Source of the DNA: Gammaproteobacteria bacterium | GTDB taxonomy: Bacteria; Pseudomonadota; Gammaproteobacteria; Xanthomonadales; Rhodanobacteraceae | Assembly: GCA_021325195.1 (NCBI GenBank) | Contig: JAJPHQ010000032.1 | Coordinates: 29,119-93,118, forward strand | Direction: 5' to 3' | Length of the DNA stretch: 64,000 nucleotides | Shown here: in pieces, positions 27,861 through 37,058 of the stretch | Layout of the letters: each line of letters opens with the position of its first letter | How positions within the stretch are numbered: position 1 is the stretch's first letter | Translations under genes and position numbers: made by a program | Notes under the pieces: model-generated | Told to the model about the DNA's origin: nothing | Database searches by the model: none | What the model saw: the letters and a program-made list of their open reading frames with translations, nothing else

Positions 27861-29675
27861 ATGCCGCGCAGCGGAACGATGGTCGCCACACCGAAATCGA
27901 CATTGGTCCTGGGCCGGCGCGGGAGGCTGGAGCTGGACGAGGTGCTGGCGGCGCTGATCGCCGACGGCCTGCTGGCCGCCGAGGACGCCAAGCGCATCCG
28001 CAATGCGGGCCGTGCCGGCAAGGGTGCCGTCGATCTGCACCCGCTGGTGGTGATCGCCAACGCCAAACCCGACAACCTGCGCGAGCCCGGCAAGCCGCTC
28101 ACGGTGGAGTCGCTGACGGTGTGGCTGGCCGACAAGGCCGGGCTGCCGTACCTCAGGATCGATCCGATGAAGATCGACGTGGCCGCCGTGACGCAATCGG
28201 TCAGCCACGCCTATGCGCAGCGTCACCGGATCCTGCCGGTTGCCGTCGCGCAGGGTGCGGTCACCTTCGCCAGCGCCGAACCGTTCGACGCGCGCTGGGC
28301 AGCCGACCTCTCGCAGATGATCCGGCGCGAGGTGAAACTCGTGGTCGCGAATCCGCTGGACATCCACCGCTACCTGATGGAGTTCTACGGCGTGCAGCGC
28401 TCGATCGCGCTGGCGCGCGAGGCCAAGCAGGACGCGATCGACGGCTCGGCGATCCTGAACTTCGAGCAGTTGCTGGAACTGGGCAAGGCCGGCGAGATCG
28501 GTGCCGACGACCGCCACGTGGTGCACATCGTCGACTGGCTGCTGCAGTACGCGTTCGAGCAGCGCGCCTCGGACATCCACCTGGAACCGCGCCGCGAAAC
28601 CGGCCACATCCGCTTCCGGATCGACGGCATCCTGCACAAGGTGTTCGAACTGCCGCCGCCGGTGCAGACCGCGGTGACCGCGCGGATCAAGATCCTGGCG
28701 CGCCTCGACGTCGCCGAGAAACGCCGCCCGCAGGACGGCCGGATCAAGACCCGTTCCGCCGGCGGCCGCGAGGTGGAACTGCGCATCTCGACGATGCCGA
28801 CCGCATTCGGCGAAAAGGTGGTGATGCGCATTTTCGATCCGGACATCGTGGTCAAGCAGTTCGCGCAGCTCGGCTTCTCCGCCGAGGAAGAGAAGACCTG
28901 GCGGGCGATGGTGGAGCGCCCGCACGGCATCGTGCTGGTGACCGGCCCGACCGGCTCGGGCAAGACCACCACGCTGTATTCCACGCTCAAGCACCTCGCA
29001 CGGCCCGAGCTCAACGTGTGCACCGTCGAGGATCCGATCGAGATGGTGTCGCCGGAACTGAACCAGTCGCAGGTGCAGCCCGCGATCGACTTCGATTTCG
29101 CGGCCGGTGTGCGCACGCTGCTCAGGCAGGACCCCGACATCATCATGGTCGGCGAGATCCGCGATCTCGAAACCGCGCAGATGGCGGTGCAGGCGTCGCT
29201 GACGGGGCACCTGGTGCTCTCGACGCTGCACACCAACGATGCGCCTTCGGCCGTCACCCGCCTGCTGGACCTGGGCGTGCCGCATTACCTGATCCAGTCG
29301 ACGCTGGCCGGCGTGGTCGCGCAGCGGCTGGTGCGCACGCTGAGCCCGCACTGCAAGGTCAGGGCGGTGCAGGACCCCGGCCCGTGGGAAGTGCTGACCC
29401 GCGGCTGGGTGATCCCGGTGCCCGAGCAGGTGTACGAACCGGTCGGCTGCCTCGAATGCCGCAACACCGGTTTCCTGGGCCGTACCGGCATCTACGAAAT
29501 GATGGCGGTGTCGCAGCGCCTGCGCGGCATGATCACGCCCGAACTCGACCTCGACGCCTTCACCGGCCTGGCGCTGCAGGAAGGCATGCAGCCGTTGCGC
29601 ATCTCCGCGGCGACCCAGGTGCGGCGCGGCATCACCACCGTCGAGGAAGTGCTCTCGGTGCTGCCGGCGGGGTGA
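27861..29675 (+). CDS. GspE/PilB-family secretion or pilus assembly ATPase
   Basis: A 604-residue hexameric ATPase of the type II secretion/type IV pilus class. It has an N-terminal GspE N1-like domain and an N2/PAS-like linker, then Walker A GPTGSGKTTTLYS, the Asp box, Walker B DPDIIMVGEIRD and the His box HLVLSTLHTND. The zinc-binding tetracysteine motif is incomplete: the first pair reads SPHC instead of CxxC, while CLEC is intact. No other gsp or pil genes are nearby, so its partner machine cannot be named. The start could also be the ATG at 27879. A dispersed repeat begins directly after the stop codon. Confidence 0.92.
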   Translation: MPRSGTMVATPKSTLVLGRRGRLELDEVLAALIADGLLAAEDAKRIRNAGRAGKGAVDLHPLVVIANAKPDNLREPGKPLTVESLTVWLADKAGLPYLRIDPMKIDVAAVTQSVSHAYAQRHRILPVAVAQGAVTFASAEPFDARWAADLSQMIRREVKLVVANPLDIHRYLMEFYGVQRSIALAREAKQDAIDGSAILNFEQLLELGKAGEIGADDRHVVHIVDWLLQYAFEQRASDIHLEPRRETGHIRFRIDGILHKVFELPPPVQTAVTARIKILARLDVAEKRRPQDGRIKTRSAGGREVELRISTMPTAFGEKVVMRIFDPDIVVKQFAQLGFSAEEEKTWRAMVERPHGIVLVTGPTGSGKTTTLYSTLKHLARPELNVCTVEDPIEMVSPELNQSQVQPAIDFDFAAGVRTLLRQDPDIIMVGEIRDLETAQMAVQASLTGHLVLSTLHTNDAPSAVTRLLDLGVPHYLIQSTLAGVVAQRLVRTLSPHCKVRAVQDPGPWEVLTRGWVIPVPEQVYEPVGCLECRNTGFLGRTGIYEMMAVSQRLRGMITPELDLDAFTGLALQEGMQPLRISAATQVRRGITTVEEVLSVLPAG

Positions 29676-29681
29676 GAGGCG

Positions 29682-29760
29682 GCGCTTGCGAGCTGCCGGG
29701 GGCAGTTCGCGCCGACTCGAACGCCCGAGGCAGGATGCCGAGGGCCGGGTTGCTTGGCGA
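29682..29760. repeat. Dispersed repeat R, copy 1
   Basis: Contains TGCGAGCTGCCGGGGGCAG followed by TTCGCGC, then GAGGCAGGATGCCGA and GGTTGCTTG. The same blocks in the same order occur at 40806-40894. The first block is a near-palindrome (GCGARCTGCC/GGCAGTTCGC) able to form a hairpin. It lies just after the GspE-like gene and could act as its terminator. Confidence 0.7.
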
Positions 29761-29864
29761 GCGCTGGATGCGCGAGCCCAGCAACGTGAAGCGCTGGGAA
29801 TACGCTTCGGAATGCGTACAACAATGGTTATGCTTTGCGCCGCACGAACACTCGACTCAACCCC

Positions 29865-30602
29865 ATGCGCCAGTTGCTCCTGATCCAGACCGGCGAAGCG
29901 CCGGAACCCATCCATGCAAGGTTCGGCGGTTTCGCCGAGTGGTTCCGCGCGGCAATGCAAGTGGAGCCGGCGCAAATGCGGGTCGTCCGCGTGGACGAAA
30001 ACCGGCCGCTGCCGAAACCGCGCGAGGTCGCCGGCGCGGTGGTCACGGGTTCCGCGGCGATGGTCACCGAGCGTGCCGACTGGAGCGAGCGCACCGCCGG
30101 CTGGCTGCGCGACGCGATGGACGCGGAACTGCCGCTGTTCGGCGTGTGCTACGGCCACCAGTTGATGGCGCACGCGCTGGGCGGCACCGTGGGCTGGCTG
30201 CCGGCCGGCCGCGAGATCGGCACCCGCGTGATCACCCGCAATGGCCCCGCCGACACCGGTTGGCTGGATGGTTTGCCCGCCTCGTTCCCCGCCCACACCA
30301 CCCACCGCCAGTCGGTGCTGGAACCGCCGCGCGGCGCGGAAGTGCTGGCCGCATCGGAACTCGATCCGCACCAGTTGCTGCGTTACGCACCGCACGCGGT
30401 TTCGACCCAGTTCCATCCCGAGTTCACCGCGGAGCACATGCGCGCCTACCTTGCCGGCCGCGCCGCCACGCTGCGCGAGGAAGGACTCGATCCCGAGGCG
30501 CTGGAACGCGCGGTGCGCGAAACCGGCCACGCGAGAAGGCTGCTTCGACGTTTCGCCCGCTTGGCATTGCAATGCGAGGGCGCGGAAGCAATTCAGGCCT
30601 GA
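29865..30602 (+). CDS. Class I glutamine amidotransferase-like protein (GMP synthase GATase type)
   Basis: A 245-residue stand-alone GATase1 domain. The nucleophile is Cys95 in GVCYGHQLMAHALGG and the catalytic His-Glu pair is in TQFHPEF, so the triad is complete. No synthase domain is attached. Similar proteins in proteobacteria are annotated as GMP synthase-like amidotransferases and may release ammonia or act as gamma-glutamyl hydrolases in amine catabolism; the true substrate is unclear. The ATG at 29865 begins the conserved strand (RQLLLIQTGEAP). Its 3' end overlaps the convergent rhomboid gene by 10 nt. Confidence 0.88.
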   Translation: MRQLLLIQTGEAPEPIHARFGGFAEWFRAAMQVEPAQMRVVRVDENRPLPKPREVAGAVVTGSAAMVTERADWSERTAGWLRDAMDAELPLFGVCYGHQLMAHALGGTVGWLPAGREIGTRVITRNGPADTGWLDGLPASFPAHTTHRQSVLEPPRGAEVLAASELDPHQLLRYAPHAVSTQFHPEFTAEHMRAYLAGRAATLREEGLDPEALERAVRETGHARRLLRRFARLALQCEGAEAIQA

Positions 30603-31285
30603 TTGCGGAGCCGGCGCGCGATCGCCGATCTCGAGAGCCACGCGAACGCGATCCCGAAGCCGAAGCCGGCGATGTGCGCCCACCACACCACGGTGCCGAA
30701 GCCCGGACCGGCCCAGGTGAACAGCAGTTGCAGCAGCACCCACATGCCGATCAACAGCCATGCCGGCACGCGCATGAACTGGAAGTAGAGCCCCAGCGGC
30801 AGCACCAGTCCCAGGTGCGCGCGCGGAAACAGCGCGAGGTAGGCGCCCACCACCGCCGATACCGCGCCGCTGCAGCCCACAATCGGCGCCAGCGCGCCCG
30901 CCAGTGTCAGCGCGCCGACCAGGTTGGCGAACGCGCCGCCCAGCACGAACAGAGTCAGGAACCGCCGCGATCCCAGCGCGCGTTCCGCGGGCAGGCCGAA
31001 GATCACCAGGAACAGCATGTTGCCCAGGAGATGCAACCAGTCGGCGTGCATGAACAGGGCGGTCACCAGCCGCAGCCACGGCCATGCGCCCAGCGGCTGC
31101 GAAGGATCGAACAGCCGCGCCGGCACCGTGCCCCAGCGCGCCAGCACCGCGTAGCGGGCTTCCGGCGCCGACAGCATCAGCCACAGGTAGCAAGCCACGC
31201 ACGCGATCACCAGCAGCGGCGTGACCCAGCGCGGGTGCGGCCGCCGGCGGGTCGGCGCATGCACGAAGGGCGAGTTGATGGGCAC
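30593..31285 (-). CDS. Rhomboid family intramembrane serine protease
   Basis: A 230-residue membrane protein with about six transmembrane helices. The catalytic serine is in GCSGAVSAVVGAYL and the catalytic histidine in WAHIAGFGFG. HADWLHLLGNMLFL supplies the conserved His and Asn of TM2. All dyad residues are present, so it should cleave membrane substrates near their membrane boundary. The N-terminus is basic (RRRPHPR), consistent with a cytoplasmic start. It is convergent with the amidotransferase gene and lies downstream of tyrS on the same strand (87-nt gap). Confidence 0.93.
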   Translation of the reverse strand: MPINSPFVHAPTRRRPHPRWVTPLLVIACVACYLWLMLSAPEARYAVLARWGTVPARLFDPSQPLGAWPWLRLVTALFMHADWLHLLGNMLFLVIFGLPAERALGSRRFLTLFVLGGAFANLVGALTLAGALAPIVGCSGAVSAVVGAYLALFPRAHLGLVLPLGLYFQFMRVPAWLLIGMWVLLQLLFTWAGPGFGTVVWWAHIAGFGFGIAFAWLSRSAIARRLRNQA

Positions 31286-31372
31286 GCGAGCCTCGATGAA
31301 CGCCGATTGATCCGTCAGGGCCGCCGTGTCGGGGCGGGCTGAAACGTCGCGAGCCGTGGTGCGCGGCGGCGT

Positions 31373-32584
31373 TCAGGCCGCCCGCAGCCTCACCCGTGCG
31401 AAATTGCGCTTGCCCACCGCGAGCACGCCCTCGAAGCCCGGCGCGAACACCCGTTGCGCGTCCTCGACCACCTGCGCGTCGATGCGCACCGCGCGTTCCC
31501 TGAGCTTGCGGTTGGCTTCCGAATTGCTGGAGGTCAGGCCCGCAGCGGTCAGCAGCGCGGGCAATTTCAGCCCTTCCGCCGGCACCACGATCTCGTTGAG
31601 CGGCAGCAGCGAGGTGTCGCCTTCGCCGCGCACCACCGCGTGCCAGGCCGCGACCGCGCGTTCGGCCTCCGTTTCGCCCTGGAAGCGCGCAGCCAGCTCG
31701 CGCGCCAGTTGCAATTTGAAATCACGCGGATTGGCCGAACCCGTTTCCACCTCGCGCCGCATCCGCGCGATGTCGTCCAGCGACTTCTCGAACGACAGCA
31801 GCTCGAACCAGCGCCACATCAGGTCGTCGCCGATCTTCATGGTCTTGGTGACGATGTCGATCGCGGATTCGTCGATGCCGATGTAGTTGCCCAGCGACTT
31901 CGACATCTTCTGCACGCCGTCGATGCCTTCCAGCAGCGGCATCGTCAGCACGATCTGCGGCGGCTGGCCGTGGTGTTCCTGCAACGCGCGGCCCATCAGC
32001 AGGTTGAAACGCTGGTCGGTGCCGCCCAGCTCGACGTCGCATTGCAATGCCACCGAGTCGTAGCCCTGCACCAGCGGATACAGGAATTCGTGGATCGCGA
32101 TCGGCTGTTGCGCGGCAAAGCGCCTGGCAAAATCGTCGCGTTCCAGCATCCGCGCCACGGTGTGCTGCGCGGCCAGCCGGATCATGTCCGCCGCATCCAT
32201 CCTGCCGAACCATTCCGAATTGAAGCGCACCTCGGTGCGCGCGCGGTCCAGCACCTTGTACACCTGTTTTGCGTACGTCTCCGCATTGGCCAGCACTTCC
32301 TCGCGGGTCAGCGGCTTGCGGGTCACGTTCTTGCCGCTGGGATCGCCGATCATCCCGGTGAAATCGCCGATCAGGAAAATCACGGTGTGGCCGAGATCCT
32401 GGAACTGGCGCATCTTGTTGAGCAGCACCGTGTGGCCGAGGTGCAGAGCGGGCGCGGTGGGATCGAAGCCGGCCTTGATGCGCAGCGCACGGCCCAGGGC
32501 GAGCCGCGCGGCCAGTTCGTCCTCCTTGAGGATGTCCACGGCGCCGCGGCGGATCATGGCAAGTGCGTGTTCGTCGTGGCGCAT
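31373..32584 (-). CDS. tyrS: Tyrosine--tRNA ligase
   Basis: A class I synthetase of 403 residues with the HIGH-type motif HLGHT (residues 48-52), the tyrosine-specific [13 protein letters not shown] region, the KMSKS motif (QKMSKSLGN), and a C-terminal S4 RNA-binding domain ([22 protein letters not shown]). Length and sequence place it in the TyrRS group of about 400 residues found in Xanthomonas and Pseudomonas rather than the E. coli TyrS type. The ATG at 32584 ([14 protein letters not shown]) is chosen over the upstream track start, whose extra residues look non-coding. It is divergent from the M23 peptidase. Confidence 0.95.
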   Translation of the reverse strand: MRHDEHALAMIRRGAVDILKEDELAARLALGRALRIKAGFDPTAPALHLGHTVLLNKMRQFQDLGHTVIFLIGDFTGMIGDPSGKNVTRKPLTREEVLANAETYAKQVYKVLDRARTEVRFNSEWFGRMDAADMIRLAAQHTVARMLERDDFARRFAAQQPIAIHEFLYPLVQGYDSVALQCDVELGGTDQRFNLLMGRALQEHHGQPPQIVLTMPLLEGIDGVQKMSKSLGNYIGIDESAIDIVTKTMKIGDDLMWRWFELLSFEKSLDDIARMRREVETGSANPRDFKLQLARELAARFQGETEAERAVAAWHAVVRGEGDTSLLPLNEIVVPAEGLKLPALLTAAGLTSSNSEANRKLRERAVRIDAQVVEDAQRVFAPGFEGVLAVGKRNFARVRLRAA

Positions 32585-32722
32585 CAGGGGATCCGTGGCT
32601 GTGGAGCCGGGGCGGCCGTTCCGGAGCACCGGATCGTGATCCGCGCCGCAGGGCAAAAGCGATCGTCGAGTTAATTGTGCGTTAAATGCGGAAGATCACG
32701 CAAATCTTTGTACAACAAAGCA

Positions 32723-32752
32723 TTGACGCGCGCTTTACCGGACCGTTATGGT
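32723..32752 (+). promoter_or_regulatory. Sigma-70 promoter of the M23 peptidase-anmK unit
   Basis: TTGACG and TATGGT are separated by 18 nt (17 nt if the -10 is read as TTATGG) in an AT-richer segment, 40 nt before the peptidase start codon. Confidence 0.6.
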
Positions 32753-32791
32753 ACCGCCCGCCTTGTTTCCGCTCATGTCCGGAATCCTACG

Positions 32792-34246
32792 ATGGACCAG
32801 CGCCTGCGCCGCGTCACCCAGCACCATGTCCGCCGCCAGGCGATTCGCCGCAAGACCCAGCACTGCCATTCGCATTTCTATGCGCGCTGTTCGCACTGGT
32901 CGTTCGCCGCGACGTCCACCGCGCCGATCCGCTGGGTGCGCGAGCGCTGGATTCTCTCGAGCGGCGGTCTGCTGCTGGTTCTGTTGACGCTGATCGGACT
33001 GCCCACATGGGCGAAACTGTTGCGTCACGACGCCAGCAAGCCGGTCGTGCATGAAACCGTTGCGCTGAAACTGCCGCCGCCACCGCCCGAATCCGCCACG
33101 CCGGTGGTGGAGAACTGGAAGACGGTCACCGTCGATCCCGGGCAGACCCTGTCCGACATTTTCCAGAGCCAGGGGCTGTCGGGGTCCGACCTCGCGCGGG
33201 TGATGGACAGCAGTCCCGACACCAAGGTGTTGCGCGCCCTGCATCCCGGCGATGAACTGGCGTTCCTGCTGGACGGCGGCGGTCACCTGAAAGGCTTCCG
33301 CTTCGACCGCGACGCCGCCACCCGCGTCACCCTCACCGCCACGGGCGACAGCGGACCGCTGCGCGAAACGGTGTCGCAGCTTCCCACCGAACGGCGGATG
33401 CACTTCGCGCACGGCGTGATCGACGGTTCGCTGTTCGCGGCCGGTGACAAGGCGGGACTGAGCGAGGTGATGATCCTCAAGCTCGCCGACGTGTTCAAGT
33501 ACGACATCGACTTCGTCAAGGACATCCGCCCGGGCGACCACTTCACGGTGATCTACGACGACGTGTACCGCAACGGCGCGTACGCGCATCCGGGCAACAT
33601 CATCGCCGCCGAGTTCTACAGCCGCGGCCACCGCTTCACTGCCTACCGCTTCGAGAAGCCGGACGGCGACATCGCCTACTACAGCGAGGACGGCCGTCCG
33701 CTCAAGAAATCGCTGCTGCGCACGCCGGTGGCGTTCACCCGGATCTCCTCGGTGTTCGGGATGCGCAAGCATCCGATCCTGGGCTATACCCGTCTCCACA
33801 AGGGCGTCGATTACGCCGCACCCATCGGCACGCCGGTCCACGCGGCCGGCGACGGCGTGATCACCTATCGCGGCTGGGAACACGGCTACGGCAACTTCAT
33901 CACCATCCGCAACAGCCCCGAATACACCACCGCCTACGGGCACATGTCGCGCTTCGCGCCCGGCCTGCACGTGGGTTCGCACGTCACCCAGGGCGAGGTC
34001 ATCGGCTACGTGGGCGAAACCGGCATGGCCACCGGCCCGCACCTGCACTATGAGGTGCGGGTGGCCGGCCAGCCCGAGAACCCGCTGACCATCACCATGC
34101 CCAGGCCGGAACCGCTGTCCGGCAGGCTGATGGCCGACTTCAGGCAGCAGACCGCGCCGATGGTGGCACGCATCCAGATGATCGACACCGCCTCGCAACG
34201 GCTGGCGCGCGTGGATTCCAGCCGCAACGCCAGCGCGGCCGACTGA
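32792..34246 (+). CDS. M23 peptidoglycan endopeptidase (MepM-like)
   Basis: A 484-residue periplasmic-facing zinc endopeptidase. It has a cytoplasmic basic N-terminus, a single transmembrane anchor (ILSSGGLLLVLLTLIGLP), a LysM/OapA-like domain (VDPGQTLSDIFQSQGL), and a C-terminal LytM/M23 domain. The zinc ligands are in LHKGVDYAAP and GPHLHYEV (HxH). The architecture matches MepM (YebA), which cleaves D-Ala-mDAP cross-links to allow insertion of new strands. anmK starts 13 nt downstream, so the two are an operon. The start at 32792 follows the promoter above; the longer track ORF would begin upstream of that promoter. Confidence 0.93.
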   Translation: MDQRLRRVTQHHVRRQAIRRKTQHCHSHFYARCSHWSFAATSTAPIRWVRERWILSSGGLLLVLLTLIGLPTWAKLLRHDASKPVVHETVALKLPPPPPESATPVVENWKTVTVDPGQTLSDIFQSQGLSGSDLARVMDSSPDTKVLRALHPGDELAFLLDGGGHLKGFRFDRDAATRVTLTATGDSGPLRETVSQLPTERRMHFAHGVIDGSLFAAGDKAGLSEVMILKLADVFKYDIDFVKDIRPGDHFTVIYDDVYRNGAYAHPGNIIAAEFYSRGHRFTAYRFEKPDGDIAYYSEDGRPLKKSLLRTPVAFTRISSVFGMRKHPILGYTRLHKGVDYAAPIGTPVHAAGDGVITYRGWEHGYGNFITIRNSPEYTTAYGHMSRFAPGLHVGSHVTQGEVIGYVGETGMATGPHLHYEVRVAGQPENPLTITMPRPEPLSGRLMADFRQQTAPMVARIQMIDTASQRLARVDSSRNASAAD

Positions 34247-34259
34247 TCGCCCGCCGGAT

Positions 34260-35390
34260 GTGACCCGCACCGCGGCTTCGCTGTATCTCGGCCTGATTTC
34301 CGGCACCAGCGCCGACGGCATCGCCGCCGCGCTGCTGCGTTTCGCACGGCGGCCCGAAATCCTGGCGGCGCGCACGTTCGGCTACCCTGCCGGAACGCGC
34401 GCTCGCGTGCTGGCGCTGGCGCGCAACGACGCCGCGATCAGGCTGGAGGATTACGGACGGCTGGACGTCGAAATCGGCGGCTGCTTCGCCGAGGCGGCGC
34501 TGGCCCTGCTGCACGGGGCCGGAACGGATCCGCGCGAGCTGGCGGCGATCGGTTCGCATGGCCAGACCGTTTGCCATCGGCCCGATGGGCCGTTTCCCTT
34601 CACGCTGCAGATCGGCGACCCCAACGTGATCGCCGAGCGCACGGGCGTCGTCACGGTCGCGGATTTCCGCCGCGCCGACGTGGCGGCGGGCGGTCAGGGC
34701 GCGCCGCTGCTGCCCGCCCTGCACGCGGCCGTGCTGGCCGACCCCGCGGCAGCGCGCGCGATCCTGAACCTGGGCGGCATCGCCAACCTCACCCTGCTGA
34801 TTCCCGGGCGGCCGGTGCTGGGTTTCGACACCGGGCCGGCCAACTGCCTGCTGGATGCGTGGTCGATGCGCGTGCGCGGCCCGGAACGCGACGAGGGCGG
34901 CGCGTGGGCGCGCAGTGGCCGCGTCGATCCGGCCTTGCTGTCACGGCTGCTGGACGATCCGTACTTCGCGGCGCCGCCGCCCAAGAGCACCGGCCGCGAG
35001 TACTTCAATCTCGACTGGCTGGACGCGCGGTTGCCTTCCGGGATTGAACCCGCCGACGTGCAGGCGACGCTGCTGCAACTGTCCGTGCGCAGCATCGCCG
35101 GCGCGCTGCGCGCACACGCGCGCGAGGTGCGCGAGGTGCGCGAGCTGTATGCCTGCGGCGGCGGCGTGCACAACGGCGCGCTGATGGAGGCCCTGCGCAG
35201 GGAGCTGCCGGAGGTGCGCATCGACACCACCGCCGCGCTGGGGCTGGACCCGGATTTCGTCGAAGCCGCGGGCTTCGCGTGGCTGGCGCGGGCGCGGCTG
35301 GAAAATCTTCCCGGCAACCTGGCCTCGGTCACCGGCGCGCGCGGGCCGCGAATGCTGGGCGCGATTTATCAACCGTTCGCCACGCGTTGA
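34260..35390 (+). CDS. anmK: Anhydro-N-acetylmuramic acid kinase
   Basis: A 376-residue sugar kinase that converts anhydroMurNAc from recycled muropeptides to MurNAc-6-phosphate. The ATP and sugar motifs are clear: GLISGTSADGI at the N-terminus, SHGQTVCHRP, LQIGDPNVIAE, NLGGIANLT and GFDTGPANCLLD. The start is a GTG directly after the peptidase. Pairing with the MepM-like peptidase, and with ampG on the opposite strand 370 nt away, makes this a small cell-wall turnover neighbourhood. Confidence 0.95.
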   Translation: MTRTAASLYLGLISGTSADGIAAALLRFARRPEILAARTFGYPAGTRARVLALARNDAAIRLEDYGRLDVEIGGCFAEAALALLHGAGTDPRELAAIGSHGQTVCHRPDGPFPFTLQIGDPNVIAERTGVVTVADFRRADVAAGGQGAPLLPALHAAVLADPAAARAILNLGGIANLTLLIPGRPVLGFDTGPANCLLDAWSMRVRGPERDEGGAWARSGRVDPALLSRLLDDPYFAAPPPKSTGREYFNLDWLDARLPSGIEPADVQATLLQLSVRSIAGALRAHAREVREVRELYACGGGVHNGALMEALRRELPEVRIDTTAALGLDPDFVEAAGFAWLARARLENLPGNLASVTGARGPRMLGAIYQPFATR

Positions 35391-35399
35391 TCACGCCGC

Positions 35400-35690
35400 T
35401 TACGGCATCGCCTCATCGTCCCAACTGCTGGAGAACACGCCGTTGCCCCTGGGCACGTCCTTGAACGCGCGCGCGGCGTCGGTCAGGAACGTCGATTCTT
35501 CCTGGTTCCAGTGGCTCGCGGCGAGCCCGGCGGCCGCCAGGTCCGCCGCGGCGGCTTCGGCGTCGGCCGCATCCAGCATGGCCTGCAGACGATGGGCGAT
35601 CAGCGTTTCCACGCTGCAATCCAGTTTCGCCGCGACCTTGTTCAACCGCGCAAGCAGGGCGTCATCGAGCTGCAAGCGGATTTCGCGCAT
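35400..35690 (-). CDS. Ribbon-helix-helix-like small protein
   Basis: A 96-residue protein. Residues 1-40 (MREIRLQLDDALLARLNKVA, LDCSVETLIAHRLQAML) fit a ribbon-helix-helix DNA-binding fold: a short beta strand, then two helices. The rest is Ala-rich helix and an acidic tail (SSWDDEAMP). Such proteins are often antitoxins, but no toxin ORF is adjacent, and anmK is convergent only 9 nt away. It lies 66 nt after ampG on the same strand, so it may be the last gene of an xthA-ampG unit. The function is unknown; a transcriptional repressor role is only suggested. Confidence 0.7.
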   Translation of the reverse strand: MREIRLQLDDALLARLNKVAAKLDCSVETLIAHRLQAMLDAADAEAAAADLAAAGLAASHWNQEESTFLTDAARAFKDVPRGNGVFSSSWDDEAMP

Positions 35691-35756
35691 GACGAGTCCT
35701 CCTCATGCTGACGGCGCGGACGCTACCACGCGGCGCCCCCGGCAACCGTGCACCGT

Positions 35757-37058
35757 TCACGCCACGGCACGTGCGCCCGGCAAGCGGGGAAATTCGTCAC
35801 GCAATGCCCGCAGCAGCAGCAGTCCCGGCAGCGCGCAGGCGAGCGCAATGCAGAAATACAGGGGCCAGCCCAGCGCCTGCGCCACGATCCCGGCAAGGGG
35901 ACCCAGCGCGATCCGCGCCACCGCGTCCAGCGCGCTGAACAAGGCGTACTGCGTGGCGCTGAAACGCCTGTCGCACATCGCCATCAGCAGGGCCACGAAC
36001 ACCCCGGTGCCGAGTCCCGAGGTCAGGTTCTCGCCCGCCACCGCCGTGATCAGCGCCGGCAGCCCGTGCCAGCCCAGCGCCACGGCGAGAAAGCCCAGCG
36101 CGCCCAGTCCCTGCAGCACGCCGAACACCCACAGCGCGCGTCTCAGCGGCCAGCGTTCCAGCAGAAAACCCCCGGCGAACGCCCCCACGATCGTGGCCGC
36201 GAGCCCGAACACCTTGTTGACCCAGCCCACTTCCGCGAGCCCGAAGTGTGCGCCGCGCAGCAGAAAGGTGGTGGAAAGCGACAGGGCGAACGCGTTGCCC
36301 AGCTTGTACAGCAGCACCAGCGCCAGCCACGTCCAGGCGCGCGGGCGATCGAGGATCTCGCGCAGGGGGCCGGCGAAGGCGCGCAACAGCGTCGGCGGCG
36401 GGGCGGCCCGTTCGCGCTCCGGCGCGAACAGCGTGGCGACCACGCCGATGCCCATCAGCGCGGCCATCAGGAGATACGTCGCACGCCAGCCGGCGTGGGC
36501 GGCGAACACCAGCGCAAGACCGCCCGACACCAGCATCGCCGCACGATAACCGCCCACGCCCAGCGCCGCGCCGAGGCCGCGATCCTGTGGCAGCAACTGG
36601 TCGGTGCGGTAGGCGTCGATCGCGGTGTCCTGCGTGGCCGACAGGAACACCAGCAGGGCCGCCAGCAGCGCAATGCCGCCCAGCGAGGTCTGCGGCGAGA
36701 GGCCGGCGATACCGACCAGCACCGCGGCGATCGCCAGTTGCATCGCCAGCGTCCAGCCACGGCGGCGCCCCAGCCACGGCAGCGCGTAGCGGTCCAGCAG
36801 CGGTGCCCACAGGACTTTCAACACGTAGGCAAAACCGACCAGCTTCAGAATGCCGATGGTTTCCAGGCTCAGCCCCGACACCGCGCACCAGGCTTCCAGC
36901 GTGCTGCCGGAAAGCGCCAGCGGCAGTCCCGAGGAGAAACCGAGCAGGGTGACGGCGACCAGCACGCGCGTGCGGTGCGGCGCGGCCACCTCCGCTACCG
37001 CCGCAGCGTCGTGCGGCGTCGGTTCACTCAACGTCGTACTCCACCGCGTATGGCGCAT
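35757..37058 (-). CDS. ampG: Muropeptide permease AmpG-like MFS transporter
   Basis: A 433-residue inner-membrane transporter with about 12 transmembrane helices. LLGFSSGLPLALSGSTLEAW in TM1 and FLSATQDTAIDAYRTDQL (AmpG-type TQD motif) identify the GlcNAc-anhydroMurNAc-peptide importer. It returns cell-wall fragments to the cytoplasm, upstream of AnmK in the same recycling route. Its ATG lies 34 nt inside the C-terminal end of the original xthA frame, so the two genes were translationally overlapped. The first 20-25 residues are polar and may be a cytoplasmic tail or part of a wrong start. Confidence 0.92.
   Translation of the reverse strand: MRHTRWSTTLSEPTPHDAAAVAEVAAPHRTRVLVAVTLLGFSSGLPLALSGSTLEAWCAVSGLSLETIGILKLVGFAYVLKVLWAPLLDRYALPWLGRRRGWTLAMQLAIAAVLVGIAGLSPQTSLGGIALLAALLVFLSATQDTAIDAYRTDQLLPQDRGLGAALGVGGYRAAMLVSGGLALVFAAHAGWRATYLLMAALMGIGVVATLFAPERERAAPPPTLLRAFAGPLREILDRPRAWTWLALVLLYKLGNAFALSLSTTFLLRGAHFGLAEVGWVNKVFGLAATIVGAFAGGFLLERWPLRRALWVFGVLQGLGALGFLAVALGWHGLPALITAVAGENLTSGLGTGVFVALLMAMCDRRFSATQYALFSALDAVARIALGPLAGIVAQALGWPLYFCIALACALPGLLLLRALRDEFPRLPGARAVA

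Noticed and set aside
26871-31202. 1443-residue minus-strand ORF
   Set aside because: It runs antisense to the GspE-like and amidotransferase genes and through glyQ in another frame. Composition is Arg/His/Gly-rich and no domain is recognisable. Long shadow frames are expected in GC-rich DNA.
28121-31342. 1073-residue plus-strand ORF
   Set aside because: Out-of-frame shadow of the GspE-like and amidotransferase genes continuing antisense to the rhomboid gene; Arg/Gly/Ala-rich with no motif.
35400-35690. RHH protein as antitoxin of a toxin-antitoxin pair
   Set aside because: No ORF of toxin size lies next to it; neighbours are anmK (convergent) and ampG.
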